The notes beneath the pieces are model-generated. The model ran no database searches. It was not told where the DNA came from and worked only from the letters and a program-made list of their open reading frames with translations. A stretch of DNA of 64,000 nt from Rufibacter ruber (lineage in GTDB: Bacteria; Bacteroidota; Bacteroidia; Cytophagales; Hymenobacteraceae), in contig NZ_LRMM01000008.1 of NCBI RefSeq assembly GCF_001647275.1, positions 62,001 through 126,000 of the forward strand, given 5' to 3'. Of this stretch, positions 44,409 to 53,600 are shown one piece after another. The translations under genes and the position numbers were made by a program. Each line of letters opens with the position of its first letter. The stretch's first letter is position 1.

Positions 44409-45101
44409 TTAATCCTTCTTCTTAAAATCCCCATTCTTGATTGACTTAATCACCTGATACCAGGCAAACGGGTTCAAAAGCGGGTTATTGGCCGCAGGGT
44501 TGTACCCGCCGCGCCGCAGCATCTGCTGGTTCTGCAGATTAATATAGTTGCGGTGATTGGAGTTTCCATCCATGGGGGTGTTCCGGAACATCTGCTCCAG
44601 AATCTGGGCACTCATGGCATTCTGCTCATCAATGCCTTTGTCAGGCAGTTCCATGGCAAGCACCGCCTGGGTAAACTCCCGGAAAGTGGCATACGGGAAC
44701 ACCCGTACCTCTGGCAACACGTTGGGGTCTTCCAGCATCTCTATGATGACAGAATAACTGTCGCGCTCAAAAGACTGCGGCACAATGATAGACTGCTTGG
44801 CGTACCCCAAGGAACTGAAGACCACACTATCGCCGGCCAGCACCGGAATAGAGAAAAAGCCATACTCATTGGTGTTGGTGCCACGCCCGGCTTTGGGTAT
44901 CACCACACTGGCCCCGGGCAAACCCAAAAGGCTGTCACCCGCCGTGACTACCCCGGTTAATTGAATCACTTTTTTTCCGCCCTGGGCGCACACCGGGTTC
45001 CAGCTACCGCCCAGAAACAAGAAGAGGAGTACGCCAAAAACTAAAAAGGCGGGTTTAAAGCGTGAAAGCAGAAAAGAGGGTTTGGTATATAGCGTTGTCA
45101 T
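44409..45101 (-). CDS. Carboxypeptidase-regulatory-like domain protein, secreted
   Basis: 230 residues. The first 40 residues contain a signal/anchor helix ('AFLVFGVLLFLFLGGSW') with cleavage likely after 'PVCAQG'. Residues about 44-120 are a CarboxypepD_reg-like beta-sandwich: 'VIQLTGVVTAGDSLLGLPGA', 'TNEYGFFSIPVLAGDSVVFS' and 'LGYAKQSIIVP'. The C-terminal 90 residues are unrecognised and rich in Asn/Gln. This domain is found at the start of SusC-like receptors but also as stand-alone periplasmic proteins; role unknown. Its start overlaps nothing coding on the opposite strand if the ArsR gene begins at 45182, leaving an 80-bp divergent promoter region. Confidence 0.82.
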   Translation of the reverse strand: MTTLYTKPSFLLSRFKPAFLVFGVLLFLFLGGSWNPVCAQGGKKVIQLTGVVTAGDSLLGLPGASVVIPKAGRGTNTNEYGFFSIPVLAGDSVVFSSLGYAKQSIIVPQSFERDSYSVIIEMLEDPNVLPEVRVFPYATFREFTQAVLAMELPDKGIDEQNAMSAQILEQMFRNTPMDGNSNHRNYINLQNQQMLRRGGYNPAANNPLLNPFAWYQVIKSIKNGDFKKKD

Positions 45102-45181
45102 GGGTAAGTTCGTTTACAAGTATAGGCTTTTTATGGTACTTTGTGCCGCTAGAGGACTTTTTTATTTACGGGAACCGCACC

Positions 45182-45574
45182 ATGAGGCTCAAAAATTTTA
45201 ACGTTGGTTTTGGTGAACAAGTATTCAGGGCCATGGGAGACTCTTCCAGAATCAGAATTCTGAACCTGCTGCTCAAAAACAAGGAACTTTGCATTGCTGA
45301 TCTGGAACTGGTGCTGGACTTTACCCAGACCAAAACCTCACGCCACCTGATTTACCTGAAGAACGCCGGCATGGTCTCCTTCCGTAAACAGGATCAGTGG
45401 GCGTTTTATTATATCAAAGATGAGATGATGGACTTTCTGGGGCAGATGTTTGGGTATTTAGAGCGCGACCCGCAGTTGCTGAAAGACCAGGACGTGTACA
45501 AGACCTTGTATTCTAACAGGGAGTTGGCTGTGAACCGGCTGCAGCAGCGGCATTTCACGGGATTTATCAGCTAG
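45182..45574 (+). CDS. ArsR-family winged-helix transcriptional regulator
   Basis: 130 residues from the ATG at 45182; a longer frame back to GTG 45062 exists but lacks homology and would overlap the divergent gene. Winged HTH: 'VFRAMGDSSRIRILNLLLKN', 'LCIADLELVLDFTQTKTSRH' (recognition helix), 'LIYLKNAGMVSFRKQDQWAF'. No CxC metal motif in the alpha-3 helix, so it is not a typical metal sensor. It probably controls itself or the divergently transcribed gene (inference). Confidence 0.88.
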   Translation: MRLKNFNVGFGEQVFRAMGDSSRIRILNLLLKNKELCIADLELVLDFTQTKTSRHLIYLKNAGMVSFRKQDQWAFYYIKDEMMDFLGQMFGYLERDPQLLKDQDVYKTLYSNRELAVNRLQQRHFTGFIS

Positions 45575-45636
45575 ACCATAAAAGGAAGAACTTTGCCCAC
45601 CCGCCAGCCGTTCCTCTTAGGCGCAGCATTAGCTTT

Positions 45637-46341
45637 ATGAGAAAACCAAAGACTTACCGTCACCTGTTTTTTGACCTGGACCACACCCTGTGGGACTTTG
45701 AAAAGAATTCAGAAGAGACGCTCCACCACCTGTATGACCATTTCAACCTAGGCCAGCTGGGCAGCTTCAGCCGTGACTCTTTCTACCGCAAGTACAGCTT
45801 CATTAACCAGCGGCTCTGGGATCTCTACCACAAAGGCAAGATCACGCAGCAGGAACTGCGGGAGAAGCGGTTTGTGAAGTGCCTCACCGGCTTAGGGGTG
45901 CCTGAAGCCGAGGTGCCTGAAGGACTCAGTGAAGCCTTTACCAGCCTCTGCCCTACTAAAACCGCCGTTTTCCCCTTCACGCATGAGGTGCTGGGGTACC
46001 TGAAGGAGAAATACATTCTGCACATCATCACCAACGGGTTCAAAGACGTACAGTACATTAAAATGAGGTCGTCTGGGTTAGATGCGTATTTTTCAGAGAT
46101 CATTACCGCAGAATGCATCAACTGCACCAAACCAGACAAACGAATTTTTCAGCATGCGCTGGAGCGGGCCGGTATCACCGCGCAGGAAAGCCTTATGATT
46201 GGCGACAGCCTGGAGGCTGATATCCTGGGGGCCATGAATGCGGGCATAGATGCGGTTTTTTTTAACCCCGAGCGCAAAAAGCCGCGTATGCGGCCCACCT
46301 ACACGGTTACCTGCCTGAGTGAACTCAAGACGTTTCTGTAA
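45637..46341 (+). CDS. yjjG: YjjG family noncanonical pyrimidine nucleotidase (HAD superfamily)
   Basis: 234 residues. HAD motif I 'LFFDLDHTLWDF' (nucleophile and acid Asp), motif II 'HIITNGFKD', motif III Lys in 'CTKPDKRIF' and motif IV 'MIGDSLEADILGAMNAGID'. The cap starts 'SEETLHHLYDHFNL' as in YjjG. The family dephosphorylates noncanonical pyrimidine nucleotides such as 5-fluoro-UMP and dUMP, sanitising the pool. Cytosolic; single gene 62 nt after the ArsR gene, so possibly cotranscribed. Confidence 0.92.
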   Translation: MRKPKTYRHLFFDLDHTLWDFEKNSEETLHHLYDHFNLGQLGSFSRDSFYRKYSFINQRLWDLYHKGKITQQELREKRFVKCLTGLGVPEAEVPEGLSEAFTSLCPTKTAVFPFTHEVLGYLKEKYILHIITNGFKDVQYIKMRSSGLDAYFSEIITAECINCTKPDKRIFQHALERAGITAQESLMIGDSLEADILGAMNAGIDAVFFNPERKKPRMRPTYTVTCLSELKTFL

Positions 46342-46342
46342 A

Positions 46343-46384
46343 CCTGTTTTGGGGCTGTTTTGGCAAAAACAGCCCCAAAACAGG
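46343..46384. repeat. GTTTT/GGCC palindrome family, copy 10
   Basis: Perfect 19-bp stem (46343-46361 with 46366-46384), starting 2 nt after the yjjG stop; likely 3'-end structure. Confidence 0.8.
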
Positions 46385-46420
46385 GAACATAATTCTGCTG
46401 GTTTTTGTCTAGTATTTGGT

Positions 46421-46428
46421 TACTTTTG
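46421..46428 (+). promoter_or_regulatory. ssrA: Candidate -7 box (TACTTTTG) of the tmRNA gene
   Basis: Exact TAnnTTTG match, 44 nt upstream of the mature tmRNA 5' end; TTTTTG at 46402-46407 lies closer than the normal -33 spacing. Confidence 0.5.
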
Positions 46429-46471
46429 CAGGCTGTTGGCCGTAAAAGGCCAGAGAAGTTCTTTCACAATT

Positions 46472-46842
46472 GGGGATGACCGGAATTGACAGCTTGAGCA
46501 AGCTGGGTGTAAGCATGTCGGGCGTTGGCAGAATTTCCCGTAAATCAAAACTGACCGAACAATTATCTGGCGAGTCTAACTACGCCATGGCTGCCTAATC
46601 TAGGTATTAGGTAAATGCCATTGTCCTGCAGCCCCTCTGAACGGTGGGAGCTGGTCACAGGGCATCGTAATGCCGTTCTAGCAGAGGCTAAGGTGTGGAG
46701 TCTGTGCGAAGCTAAAGCACCTACGGTGTCTTCTTAGGCGAGTTCTGGGCCTGAAGCCACCTGACAATCTAATCAGGACTAAACATGTAGAAAGCGCTCA
46801 AGTTTCCTTGTCTGGACCAGGGTTCGACTCCCTGCATCTCCA
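46472..46842 (+). ncRNA. ssrA: Transfer-messenger RNA (tmRNA)
   Basis: One-piece tmRNA of about 371 nt. The 5' 'GGGGATGACCGGAATTGACA' and 3' 'CCAGGGTTCGACTCCCTGCA' + 'TCTCC' form the tRNA-like domain: acceptor GGGGATG pairs with CATCTCC (one G-U) and the T-arm is intact. CCA is not encoded. The tag frame ends 'EQLSGESNYAMAA' with TAA at 46596, degradation signal YAMAA typical of Bacteroidota. It rescues stalled ribosomes with SmpB. The stop-side pseudoknots were not modelled in detail. Confidence 0.95.
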
Positions 46843-46847
46843 CAAAA

Positions 46848-46885
46848 CAAAAAGCCTGACTATTGAGTTATAGTCAGGCTTTTTG
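46848..46885 (+). terminator. tmRNA terminator
   Basis: Perfect 15-bp stem 'CAAAAAGCCTGACTA' / 'TAGTCAGGCTTTTTG' followed by TTTTC. Confidence 0.92.
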
Positions 46886-47026
46886 TTTTCTCTATGCCAT
46901 GCCTACTTCTAAAAGTGCCAGAGCGGTTTTCCTGTTCAGTTTGCGTTAGCCAATTTTACTGAGGCTGGGTCAGGTGCTCCCCATCATTTGTTTGAATCAT
47001 CAATTTTGTCTATCTGTTATCAAAGC

Positions 47027-49927
47027 ATGACAAAAAAGTTCACGCTGTTTTTGCTCTTGAATCTGGGAATGTGGTGGTGGTCACTGCCTCAGGCGCTGGC
47101 ACAGCCGTCTAACGACTTTCATTTTCCATTTGTACAGAATTACCCAAAGCTGAACTACCAGGCAGGAAATCAGAATTGGGCAATTACCAAAGGCCACAAC
47201 AATGTCATGTATTTTGGCAATTCAGATGGCCTGCTGGCTTTTGATGGCCAATACTGGCAGCTTAACCGCATGCCTAACAAAGTCATTGTGCGGGCTGTGG
47301 CGGCAGACACGGCAGCTAACCGCATCTATGCCGGGGGCTTTGGGGAATTAGGCTATTGGCATTACAATCACCAAGGCAAGTTTGTCTATCAGACTTTAAC
47401 CCATCTTCTACCTAAAGCCAGTCCGCTTAAAGACGAGATCTGGAAGATCTACGTGGAGCCAGACCGGGTAATTTTTCAGTCCTTTTCTGCCATCTACATC
47501 TACGCACAAGGCAAGATTACCGTCATCAAGGGCGAGCACACCTTGCTTTTCCTCTTAAAGGCAAAGGGCAGGTACTTTGTAGAAGTCATTGCCAAAGGGC
47601 TTTATGAGCTGAAACAGAACAAACTGGTGCTGGTGAAGGGGAGTGAGTTTCTAGGCATGAGCGGGGTTTTGTCTGTTCTCCCCTTCTCTGAGAATTCCTT
47701 CCTGATTGGCACTGCCAAAAATGGGGTTTTCTTATTGACTGACGCTACCATCACCCCCTGGCCCAATGCCGCCAATGATTTCTTGAAGGCAAACCAGCTT
47801 AATAACGGAGTGGTTTTGCAGAAAGACTATTTTGCCTTCGGCACTATCTTAAATGGCATTATCATAGTAGACCGGGAAGGAACTGTGATCAACAGAATCA
47901 ACAAGTCCAGTGGCCTGCAAAATAACACGGTGCTAAGCTTATTCACAGACCAGGAACAGAACCTGTGGGCTGGTTTAGACAATGGCATTGACAGAATTGA
48001 GATCAATTCCCCGTTTTACTTCTACTTTGACAAAACCGGTAAATTTGGCACCGTCTATTCCAGCATTATCCATGCGGGCAAAATATACCTGGGAACAAAT
48101 CAAGGCCTTTTCTATAGTGACTGGCCCTCTAATTCCCCACAAAATTACCAATCACTTGATTTTAAAATAATAGAAGGGTCACAAGGCCAGGTGTGGGAGT
48201 TAGCTTTGGTAGATGACCAGTTATTCTGTGGCCACAATGAAGGTACTTTTCTGGTGCAGGGTACCCAGTTCAGGAAAATTTCTGATTTCAAAGGAGGCTG
48301 GACCCTTAAAAAGCTCTCTTCCCGGCAAGACATGCTCATTCAGGGCACTTATACGGGGTTAGTGCTCTACAGAAAAACCCAAGACGGTTCCTGGGCCCTT
48401 TCTCATAAAATTGAGGGGTTTGGAGAACCCTCCAGGTATGTAGAACAAGACAACAATGGGCAGCTCTGGGTAAGTCACGCCTATAAAGGACTATTTAAAC
48501 TCACCTTAAGCCCAGATCTCCAGAATGTAGAGAAAATAAAACGGTATGACCAGCGGCAAGGCCTCCCCAAAGATTACCACATCAACACGTTTAGGCTAGA
48601 TGGCAGGCTTGTCTTTACCTCTGACAACGGTTTTTATGTGTATGACGCCATCAGTGATTCTTTTTCAAAATACACTGAGCTGAACAAAAAGCTTGGCTCA
48701 TTTGCCAAGGCTAACAGGATTATAAAAGCGGCCGGCAGCAACTACTGGTTCATTAGTCAAGGCCGCGTGGCTTTGGTAAGTATGCCCCAAGCGGGTACCT
48801 TACAGGTAAACGCCACTCCCTTCAACATGCTGAGCGGGCGAATGGTGCAGCATTATGAAAACATTAGCCGGATCAGTAACTCTATCTACCTCATCAGTAT
48901 TGATGAAGGCTTTGTTGTTTACAATGCGGCAGCACGGCCTGCTGCCAGAAAAACCATTCCGCCGGTGTTAATCAGGCGGGTTCAGCACACGTTAGAAGAC
49001 CCCCATGTTCTTACAGAGCTGGCATCTCAGAAAATTGAGATCCCTTTTAAGCAGAACAGTATAAGCATTGCCTTCTCCCTGCCGTACTATAGCCAGATCC
49101 AGCCCAAGTTTCAGTACTTTTTAGAAGGCTACTCGCGCGAGTGGTCAGACTGGTCTTCCACCACTCAAAAAGAGTTCCTGAACCTGGCCCAGGGCGAATA
49201 TAGGTTTAAGGTGAGGGCAAAGATTGAAAATGAAGCCATTTCCCCTATTACGCAATTTGCTTTTACAGTGGGGCCGCCGTGGTATGCCACGTATTGGGCC
49301 TATATAGGGTATGTGGTTTTGGGAATCCTGCTGCTGTATGTGTCCAGACACCTGTATCTACAGAAGCTGCAGAGAGATAAAGAACGCATACGGGTGAAGA
49401 TGGAGCAGGAGAAAGAGGAAGTTCTGAAACGGGAGGCTTTGATCAATGAGCAAAAGCTGGTTAAGCTCAGAAACGAGCAGCTTGAAAACGAATTGGCATC
49501 TAAAAGCAGGGAACTGGCTAACTCTGCACTGAGCATTGTCTCTAAAAATGAACTCCTGGAGGGCATACGCGAAGAAATTCTCCAGCTAAAAGATGCTACT
49601 GGCAAAAAGCTGTCGGCAGACCAGTTAAAGAAACTACAGCGGGTTATTGATGAAGGCATGGACCGCGATTATGACTGGAACCTATTTGAAACCAGTTTTA
49701 ACGAGGCACATGAAAACTACTTTAAAAAGCTTAAGACCCTTCATCCTGACCTTACGCCTAAAGACCTAAAGCTTTGCGCCTACCTGCGCCTGAACATGAA
49801 CAGCAAAGAAATAGCTTCGTTGCTAAACATTACAGTACGCAGTGTTGAAATAAGCCGGTACCGCCTCCGGAAAAAACTGAATCTGGATCATGAGAAGAAT
49901 CTGGTAGAGTTTCTCATGGAGGTCTAA
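47027..49927 (+). CDS. Membrane-spanning sensor with beta-propeller, Y_Y_Y and LuxR-type HTH
   Basis: 966 residues from ATG 47027 (a TTG at 46988 would add 13 residues before a good signal peptide, so ATG is chosen). Layout: signal peptide ending 'PQALAQ'; about 650 residues of two-component-regulator propeller repeats ('LWAGLDNGIDRIEIN', 'ITKGHNNVMYFGNSDGLLAF'); a Y_Y_Y domain ('FQYFLEGYSREWSDWSS', 'GEYRFKVRAK'); one TM helix near 765-785 ('YIGYVVLGILLLYVS'); a cytosolic coiled coil; and a C-terminal HTH ('LKLCAYLRLNMNSKEIASLL', 'VRSVEISRYRLRKKL'). No kinase or receiver domain. It would read an extracellular glycan and act on DNA directly from the membrane (inference), most likely on the SusC/D operon downstream. 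Confidence 0.9.
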   Translation: MTKKFTLFLLLNLGMWWWSLPQALAQPSNDFHFPFVQNYPKLNYQAGNQNWAITKGHNNVMYFGNSDGLLAFDGQYWQLNRMPNKVIVRAVAADTAANRIYAGGFGELGYWHYNHQGKFVYQTLTHLLPKASPLKDEIWKIYVEPDRVIFQSFSAIYIYAQGKITVIKGEHTLLFLLKAKGRYFVEVIAKGLYELKQNKLVLVKGSEFLGMSGVLSVLPFSENSFLIGTAKNGVFLLTDATITPWPNAANDFLKANQLNNGVVLQKDYFAFGTILNGIIIVDREGTVINRINKSSGLQNNTVLSLFTDQEQNLWAGLDNGIDRIEINSPFYFYFDKTGKFGTVYSSIIHAGKIYLGTNQGLFYSDWPSNSPQNYQSLDFKIIEGSQGQVWELALVDDQLFCGHNEGTFLVQGTQFRKISDFKGGWTLKKLSSRQDMLIQGTYTGLVLYRKTQDGSWALSHKIEGFGEPSRYVEQDNNGQLWVSHAYKGLFKLTLSPDLQNVEKIKRYDQRQGLPKDYHINTFRLDGRLVFTSDNGFYVYDAISDSFSKYTELNKKLGSFAKANRIIKAAGSNYWFISQGRVALVSMPQAGTLQVNATPFNMLSGRMVQHYENISRISNSIYLISIDEGFVVYNAAARPAARKTIPPVLIRRVQHTLEDPHVLTELASQKIEIPFKQNSISIAFSLPYYSQIQPKFQYFLEGYSREWSDWSSTTQKEFLNLAQGEYRFKVRAKIENEAISPITQFAFTVGPPWYATYWAYIGYVVLGILLLYVSRHLYLQKLQRDKERIRVKMEQEKEEVLKREALINEQKLVKLRNEQLENELASKSRELANSALSIVSKNELLEGIREEILQLKDATGKKLSADQLKKLQRVIDEGMDRDYDWNLFETSFNEAHENYFKKLKTLHPDLTPKDLKLCAYLRLNMNSKEIASLLNITVRSVEISRYRLRKKLNLDHEKNLVEFLMEV

Positions 49928-49930
49928 CCT

Positions 49931-49998
49931 GTCCCCCTCATTTCCTGTTTTAGGGCTGTTTTAAGAAAAACAGCCCTAAAACAGGAAATGAGGGGGAC
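49931..49998. repeat. GTTTT/GGCC palindrome family, copy 11, with 32-bp perfect stem
   Basis: Arms 49931-49962 and 49967-49998 pair over about 32 bp with a 4-nt loop; the core 'TGTTTTAGGGCTGTTTT' is matched by AGCCCTAAAACA. It starts 3 nt after the regulator's stop and is the longest perfect hairpin noticed in the window. Confidence 0.85.
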
Positions 49999-50580
49999 CC
50001 ACCAGTCGTTTTATCTTGACCGTCCTAAATAGCTACTTCCTCTCATTCCACCTCCCACTTCTCATGAAAAGCAGGAGCCGGTATGCCACCCTTTCCCTGA
50101 CAATTTTGAACATTCCTAAGACAGGCTGAATAGGCAGCCGCTAAAGGCAGGCAAGCCATAACACTAGAGGTGTTGTGCAGGAACAAGAAGTTCCAGGAAT
50201 AAGAAGACCTTCCTTTTTTACAATAGTAATTCTCCCTCTACATTGCCTCATGCCAACTCAAAAGAGCAGTTTTTGAGTATATCCCCCTTACATCTTGCAG
50301 ATGAACACCTCACATTTCCTTTCAATCTAAGAGAAACCACCTCAACATTACCACACACACCAGCCTTTCATCTACATTCCCTCTGTTTCCATTTTCAAAA
50401 ATGGACCTCCCTAAATAGGTGTTAAAGCAGCAAAAACAGTTAATCATTACTCAAATTTTAACATTTTAACATTTGATGTAGCATTGTATAGGTGATTTTT
50501 TATTAAATCAGCAAAGAAGTAAGCAGATTTGAGAACGATTTCTAACAACTGAATCACTTAAGCTCAAACTCTATTCTACC
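49999..50580. other. Gene-free region upstream of susC
   Basis: About 580 bp with no convincing gene. AT-rich from 50430 on ('ACATTTTAACATTTGATGTA'), so it probably carries the susC promoter and regulator site, but no clear TAnnTTTG box with -33 was found. Confidence 0.5.
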
Positions 50581-53500
50581 ATGAAGAGACTACTACTAGT
50601 ACTATTTTTCACTTTGCTCCTGCTACCGGCACTCTATGCCCAGGGGCTTCTTACCGTAAGAGGGAAAATTACCTCCGGAGCTAACAATGATCCGCTCATT
50701 GGTGCTAGTGTTCAAGTAAAAGGAACCACCCTTGGCGCCCAGACTGACCTTAACGGAGAATATTCACTTTCTAATGTGGCCAGCAACGCTACATTGGTCA
50801 TAACTTACATTGGCTATGTTTCCCAGGAGGTGGCAGTGAACGGCAGAACCTCTATCAATGTGGCACTGCAAAGTGCCTCTAGTGAGCTGGACCAAGTGGT
50901 AGTGATAGGCTATGGCACCCAGCAGAAAAGAGATGTCACGGGTTCTATTGTGTCACTGAAAGCCGAAGAGTTTGAAGACGTTCCTGTTCCTAACCCGCTT
51001 AATGCTCTACAAGGGAAAGCTGCAGGGGTTTTGATTACTAACAACGGATCTCCGGGTTCAGCTCCTAGCATTAGAATTAGAGGTGTAGGGTCCATCAATG
51101 GAGTTTCTCCCATTTTTGTGGTAGATGGGATTATTACCAACAACATTGATTTCATCAATCCTAATGATATTGCGTCAATGGAGATCCTGAAAGATGCCTC
51201 TTCACTAGCCATCTTCGGACTACAGGGTGCCAACGGGGTGGTTATTGTGACCACTAAAAGAGCACGTACAGGTGAAACAAACATCAATGTAAATTCTTAC
51301 GCTGGTGTGCAGCGGGTAGGTAATAAAATTGAGGTTGCTAATGGGCCTCAGTTTAGACAGTTATATAATGAACAGCTAAACAATCTAGGGCAATCTCCTT
51401 TTGATTTTGATTTCAATGGGTATACAGCAGACACAGATTGGCAAGACCTCATTTTAAGAGAAAATGCCTTCATCAATAACAATAGCGTCAGCATCACATC
51501 GGCTACAGAGAGGAATTCGGCTAGTTTAAGTTTGAGTTACTTTAACCAGGAGGGGCTAGTGAAGTATGACTCTTATAAAAGATATACTGCCCACTTGCGG
51601 GATGAATTCACTATTAATAAAAATATAAAGGTAGGTGCTGACATTAACTTATTCCGTTGGGACCGCACCCCGGCAACGGGCAGCATCACCGGCGCATTAT
51701 GGGCAGCCCCTGTCTATACACCTACTCATTCATCTGGAGTCTATAATTCAGGGCCTCTGTTCCAGAGAACACAGGTGGGTAATCCACTAGCTTTTATGGA
51801 AATAAACAAGGGCACTAACATTAGCAACGGGTACCGTCTGGTGGCCTCTGCTTTCGGAGAGGTGAAATTCCTGAAAAATTTCACGCTCCGTTCTACCTTT
51901 TATACAGACTTGGGCTTCAACCAGAGCAGAAGTTATTCACCACTTTATGTGATTGGGGTGCCAAACCCAGACCCTAGCCTTGACCAGCGTGCGCAGAGAA
52001 ATGAAGTAACCTCTGTTAGTCAATCTAAGGATACCTACACTGCTTGGCAGCAAGATCATTTACTTACGTATAGCCGCACTTTCAATGAGAAGCATGACGT
52101 CACATTGTTATTAGGGGCCACTTTGCAATACAGCGGCAGTGACTTTCTCAATGGCTCTGTGCAAGGCATTACCGCCAACATTCCTAACAACCCAGATTTC
52201 TGGTACTTAGGCATCAGCAATGACCGAGAAACGCAACGTAATGGAGGACGAGCAGAAGAGAGTGCTTTAGCGGCCACGTTTGCCCGGATCAATTATTCTT
52301 TTGCCGGCAGATATTTACTGAATGCTTCTTTGCGCAGAGACGGGACTTCAAGATTTGGGCCGGTGAACCAATATGACCTCTTCCCTTCTATTGGGGCAGG
52401 TTGGGTAATTAGTGAGGAGAGCTTCATGCAGAACCAAAGCATTGTAAACTTTTTGAAGCTGAAAGCGTCTTGGGGACAGCAGGGAAATCAGCAGGTAGGC
52501 AATTATGTAATCTACCCTAGATTGAATACGGGTATCTCGGCGGTTTTTGGTGACAGAATTTTCCCAGCCGCTCAGCCTGAATATGTTCCAAACCCTGGTA
52601 TTAGATGGGAGAAAATTGAAGGATTTGATGCCGGTGTGGAAATTTTCACTCTCAATAATAAGTTAAACCTAGAGATTGACTACTACAACCGTAAAACTAG
52701 AGACATTCTAACTCTTGTCCCAAGGCAGGCTACGGTGGGCGTTGGCACCACTTACGTTAATGCAGGTACCGTTTTAAACAGAGGCTTTGAATTCACAGGT
52801 ATTTGGAGCGAGAAAAAAGGCGATTTTGGCTACAGCATCAGTGCTAATTTCACAACTATCCATAATGAAGTACTTGCAATTGGGGAAAATAATGGCTTTG
52901 AACTTTTTGACGGCAATTCCAGGACCTCTGTAGGCAACCCTATTGGCTCATTCTACGGTCTTGTGCATGATGGTATCTTCCAAACTGCAGATGAAGTAGC
53001 CAATTCTCTGCAAGCTGCCACGGCCAAGCCAGGCGATATCCGCTATAAAGATGTTGATAATGACGGAGTCTTTAATCAAGCAAAAGACCGTACCTTCATT
53101 GGTTCCCCCACCCCAGATTTTACCTATGGGGCTTCGCTTAACTTCAACTATAAAGGATTTGAGCTAGGCATTGACCTACAGGGAGTGGCAGGTAACTACA
53201 TCTACAACAGTCGCATTGCCCAAAATTTTGCAATTCTTAATTATGAAGCCAGAAGATTAGGTCGCTGGACCGGTCCCGGCACTTCTAATTTTGAGCCCAT
53301 TTTGGACAATACTCGGGTACAGAACTTCCTGCCTTCAGACTACTTCTTAGAGAAAGGCGATTACTTCCGCATTAGGAACTTAACAGTGGGGTACAACCTA
53401 CCTAGTGGTTTTGTGCAGAAACTACGCATGAAAAATGCGAAAGTGTATGTAAATGCCCAGAACCTGAAAACCTTCACAGATGCCACCGGCTATTCACCAG

Positions 53501-53595
53501 AAGTTGGCGGCCCTACCCCCTTAAGTTTCGGGGTAGACAACGGCACGTATCCTGTTCCTTCCATTTTCACCGGTGGTATCAACATTAACTTTTAG
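50581..53595 (+). CDS. SusC/RagA family TonB-dependent outer-membrane transporter
   Basis: 1004 residues; signal peptide ending 'ALYAQG'. N-terminal CarboxypepD_reg domain ('GKITSGANNDPLIGASVQVK', 'DLNGEYSLSNV'), then the TonB plug ('VVIGYGTQQKRDVTGSIVSL', 'PSIRIRGVGSINGVSPIFVV') and a 22-strand-type barrel to the C-terminal aromatic 'GGININF'. It forms a lidded import complex with the SusD protein encoded 5 nt downstream, taking oligosaccharides into the periplasm. No anti-sigma (FecR/STN) extension, so control must come from elsewhere, plausibly the adjacent membrane LuxR-type sensor. Confidence 0.96.
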   Translation: MKRLLLVLFFTLLLLPALYAQGLLTVRGKITSGANNDPLIGASVQVKGTTLGAQTDLNGEYSLSNVASNATLVITYIGYVSQEVAVNGRTSINVALQSASSELDQVVVIGYGTQQKRDVTGSIVSLKAEEFEDVPVPNPLNALQGKAAGVLITNNGSPGSAPSIRIRGVGSINGVSPIFVVDGIITNNIDFINPNDIASMEILKDASSLAIFGLQGANGVVIVTTKRARTGETNINVNSYAGVQRVGNKIEVANGPQFRQLYNEQLNNLGQSPFDFDFNGYTADTDWQDLILRENAFINNNSVSITSATERNSASLSLSYFNQEGLVKYDSYKRYTAHLRDEFTINKNIKVGADINLFRWDRTPATGSITGALWAAPVYTPTHSSGVYNSGPLFQRTQVGNPLAFMEINKGTNISNGYRLVASAFGEVKFLKNFTLRSTFYTDLGFNQSRSYSPLYVIGVPNPDPSLDQRAQRNEVTSVSQSKDTYTAWQQDHLLTYSRTFNEKHDVTLLLGATLQYSGSDFLNGSVQGITANIPNNPDFWYLGISNDRETQRNGGRAEESALAATFARINYSFAGRYLLNASLRRDGTSRFGPVNQYDLFPSIGAGWVISEESFMQNQSIVNFLKLKASWGQQGNQQVGNYVIYPRLNTGISAVFGDRIFPAAQPEYVPNPGIRWEKIEGFDAGVEIFTLNNKLNLEIDYYNRKTRDILTLVPRQATVGVGTTYVNAGTVLNRGFEFTGIWSEKKGDFGYSISANFTTIHNEVLAIGENNGFELFDGNSRTSVGNPIGSFYGLVHDGIFQTADEVANSLQAATAKPGDIRYKDVDNDGVFNQAKDRTFIGSPTPDFTYGASLNFNYKGFELGIDLQGVAGNYIYNSRIAQNFAILNYEARRLGRWTGPGTSNFEPILDNTRVQNFLPSDYFLEKGDYFRIRNLTVGYNLPSGFVQKLRMKNAKVYVNAQNLKTFTDATGYSPEVGGPTPLSFGVDNGTYPVPSIFTGGININF

Positions 53596-53600
53596 TACTC

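Noticed and set aside
45062-45181. Longer GTG start for the ArsR-family gene
   Set aside because: The added 40 residues overlap the divergent gene's start and do not match the family; the ATG at 45182 gives a normal-length regulator.
46685-46740. REP-like string 'GTCTGTGCGAAGCTAAAGCA' region inside the tmRNA
   Set aside because: Only a short resemblance; the segment is explained by tmRNA pseudoknot structure.
50243-50425. 60-codon frame upstream of susC
   Set aside because: Low-complexity His/Leu/Pro composition, no family and no ribosome-binding context; the region is more likely regulatory.
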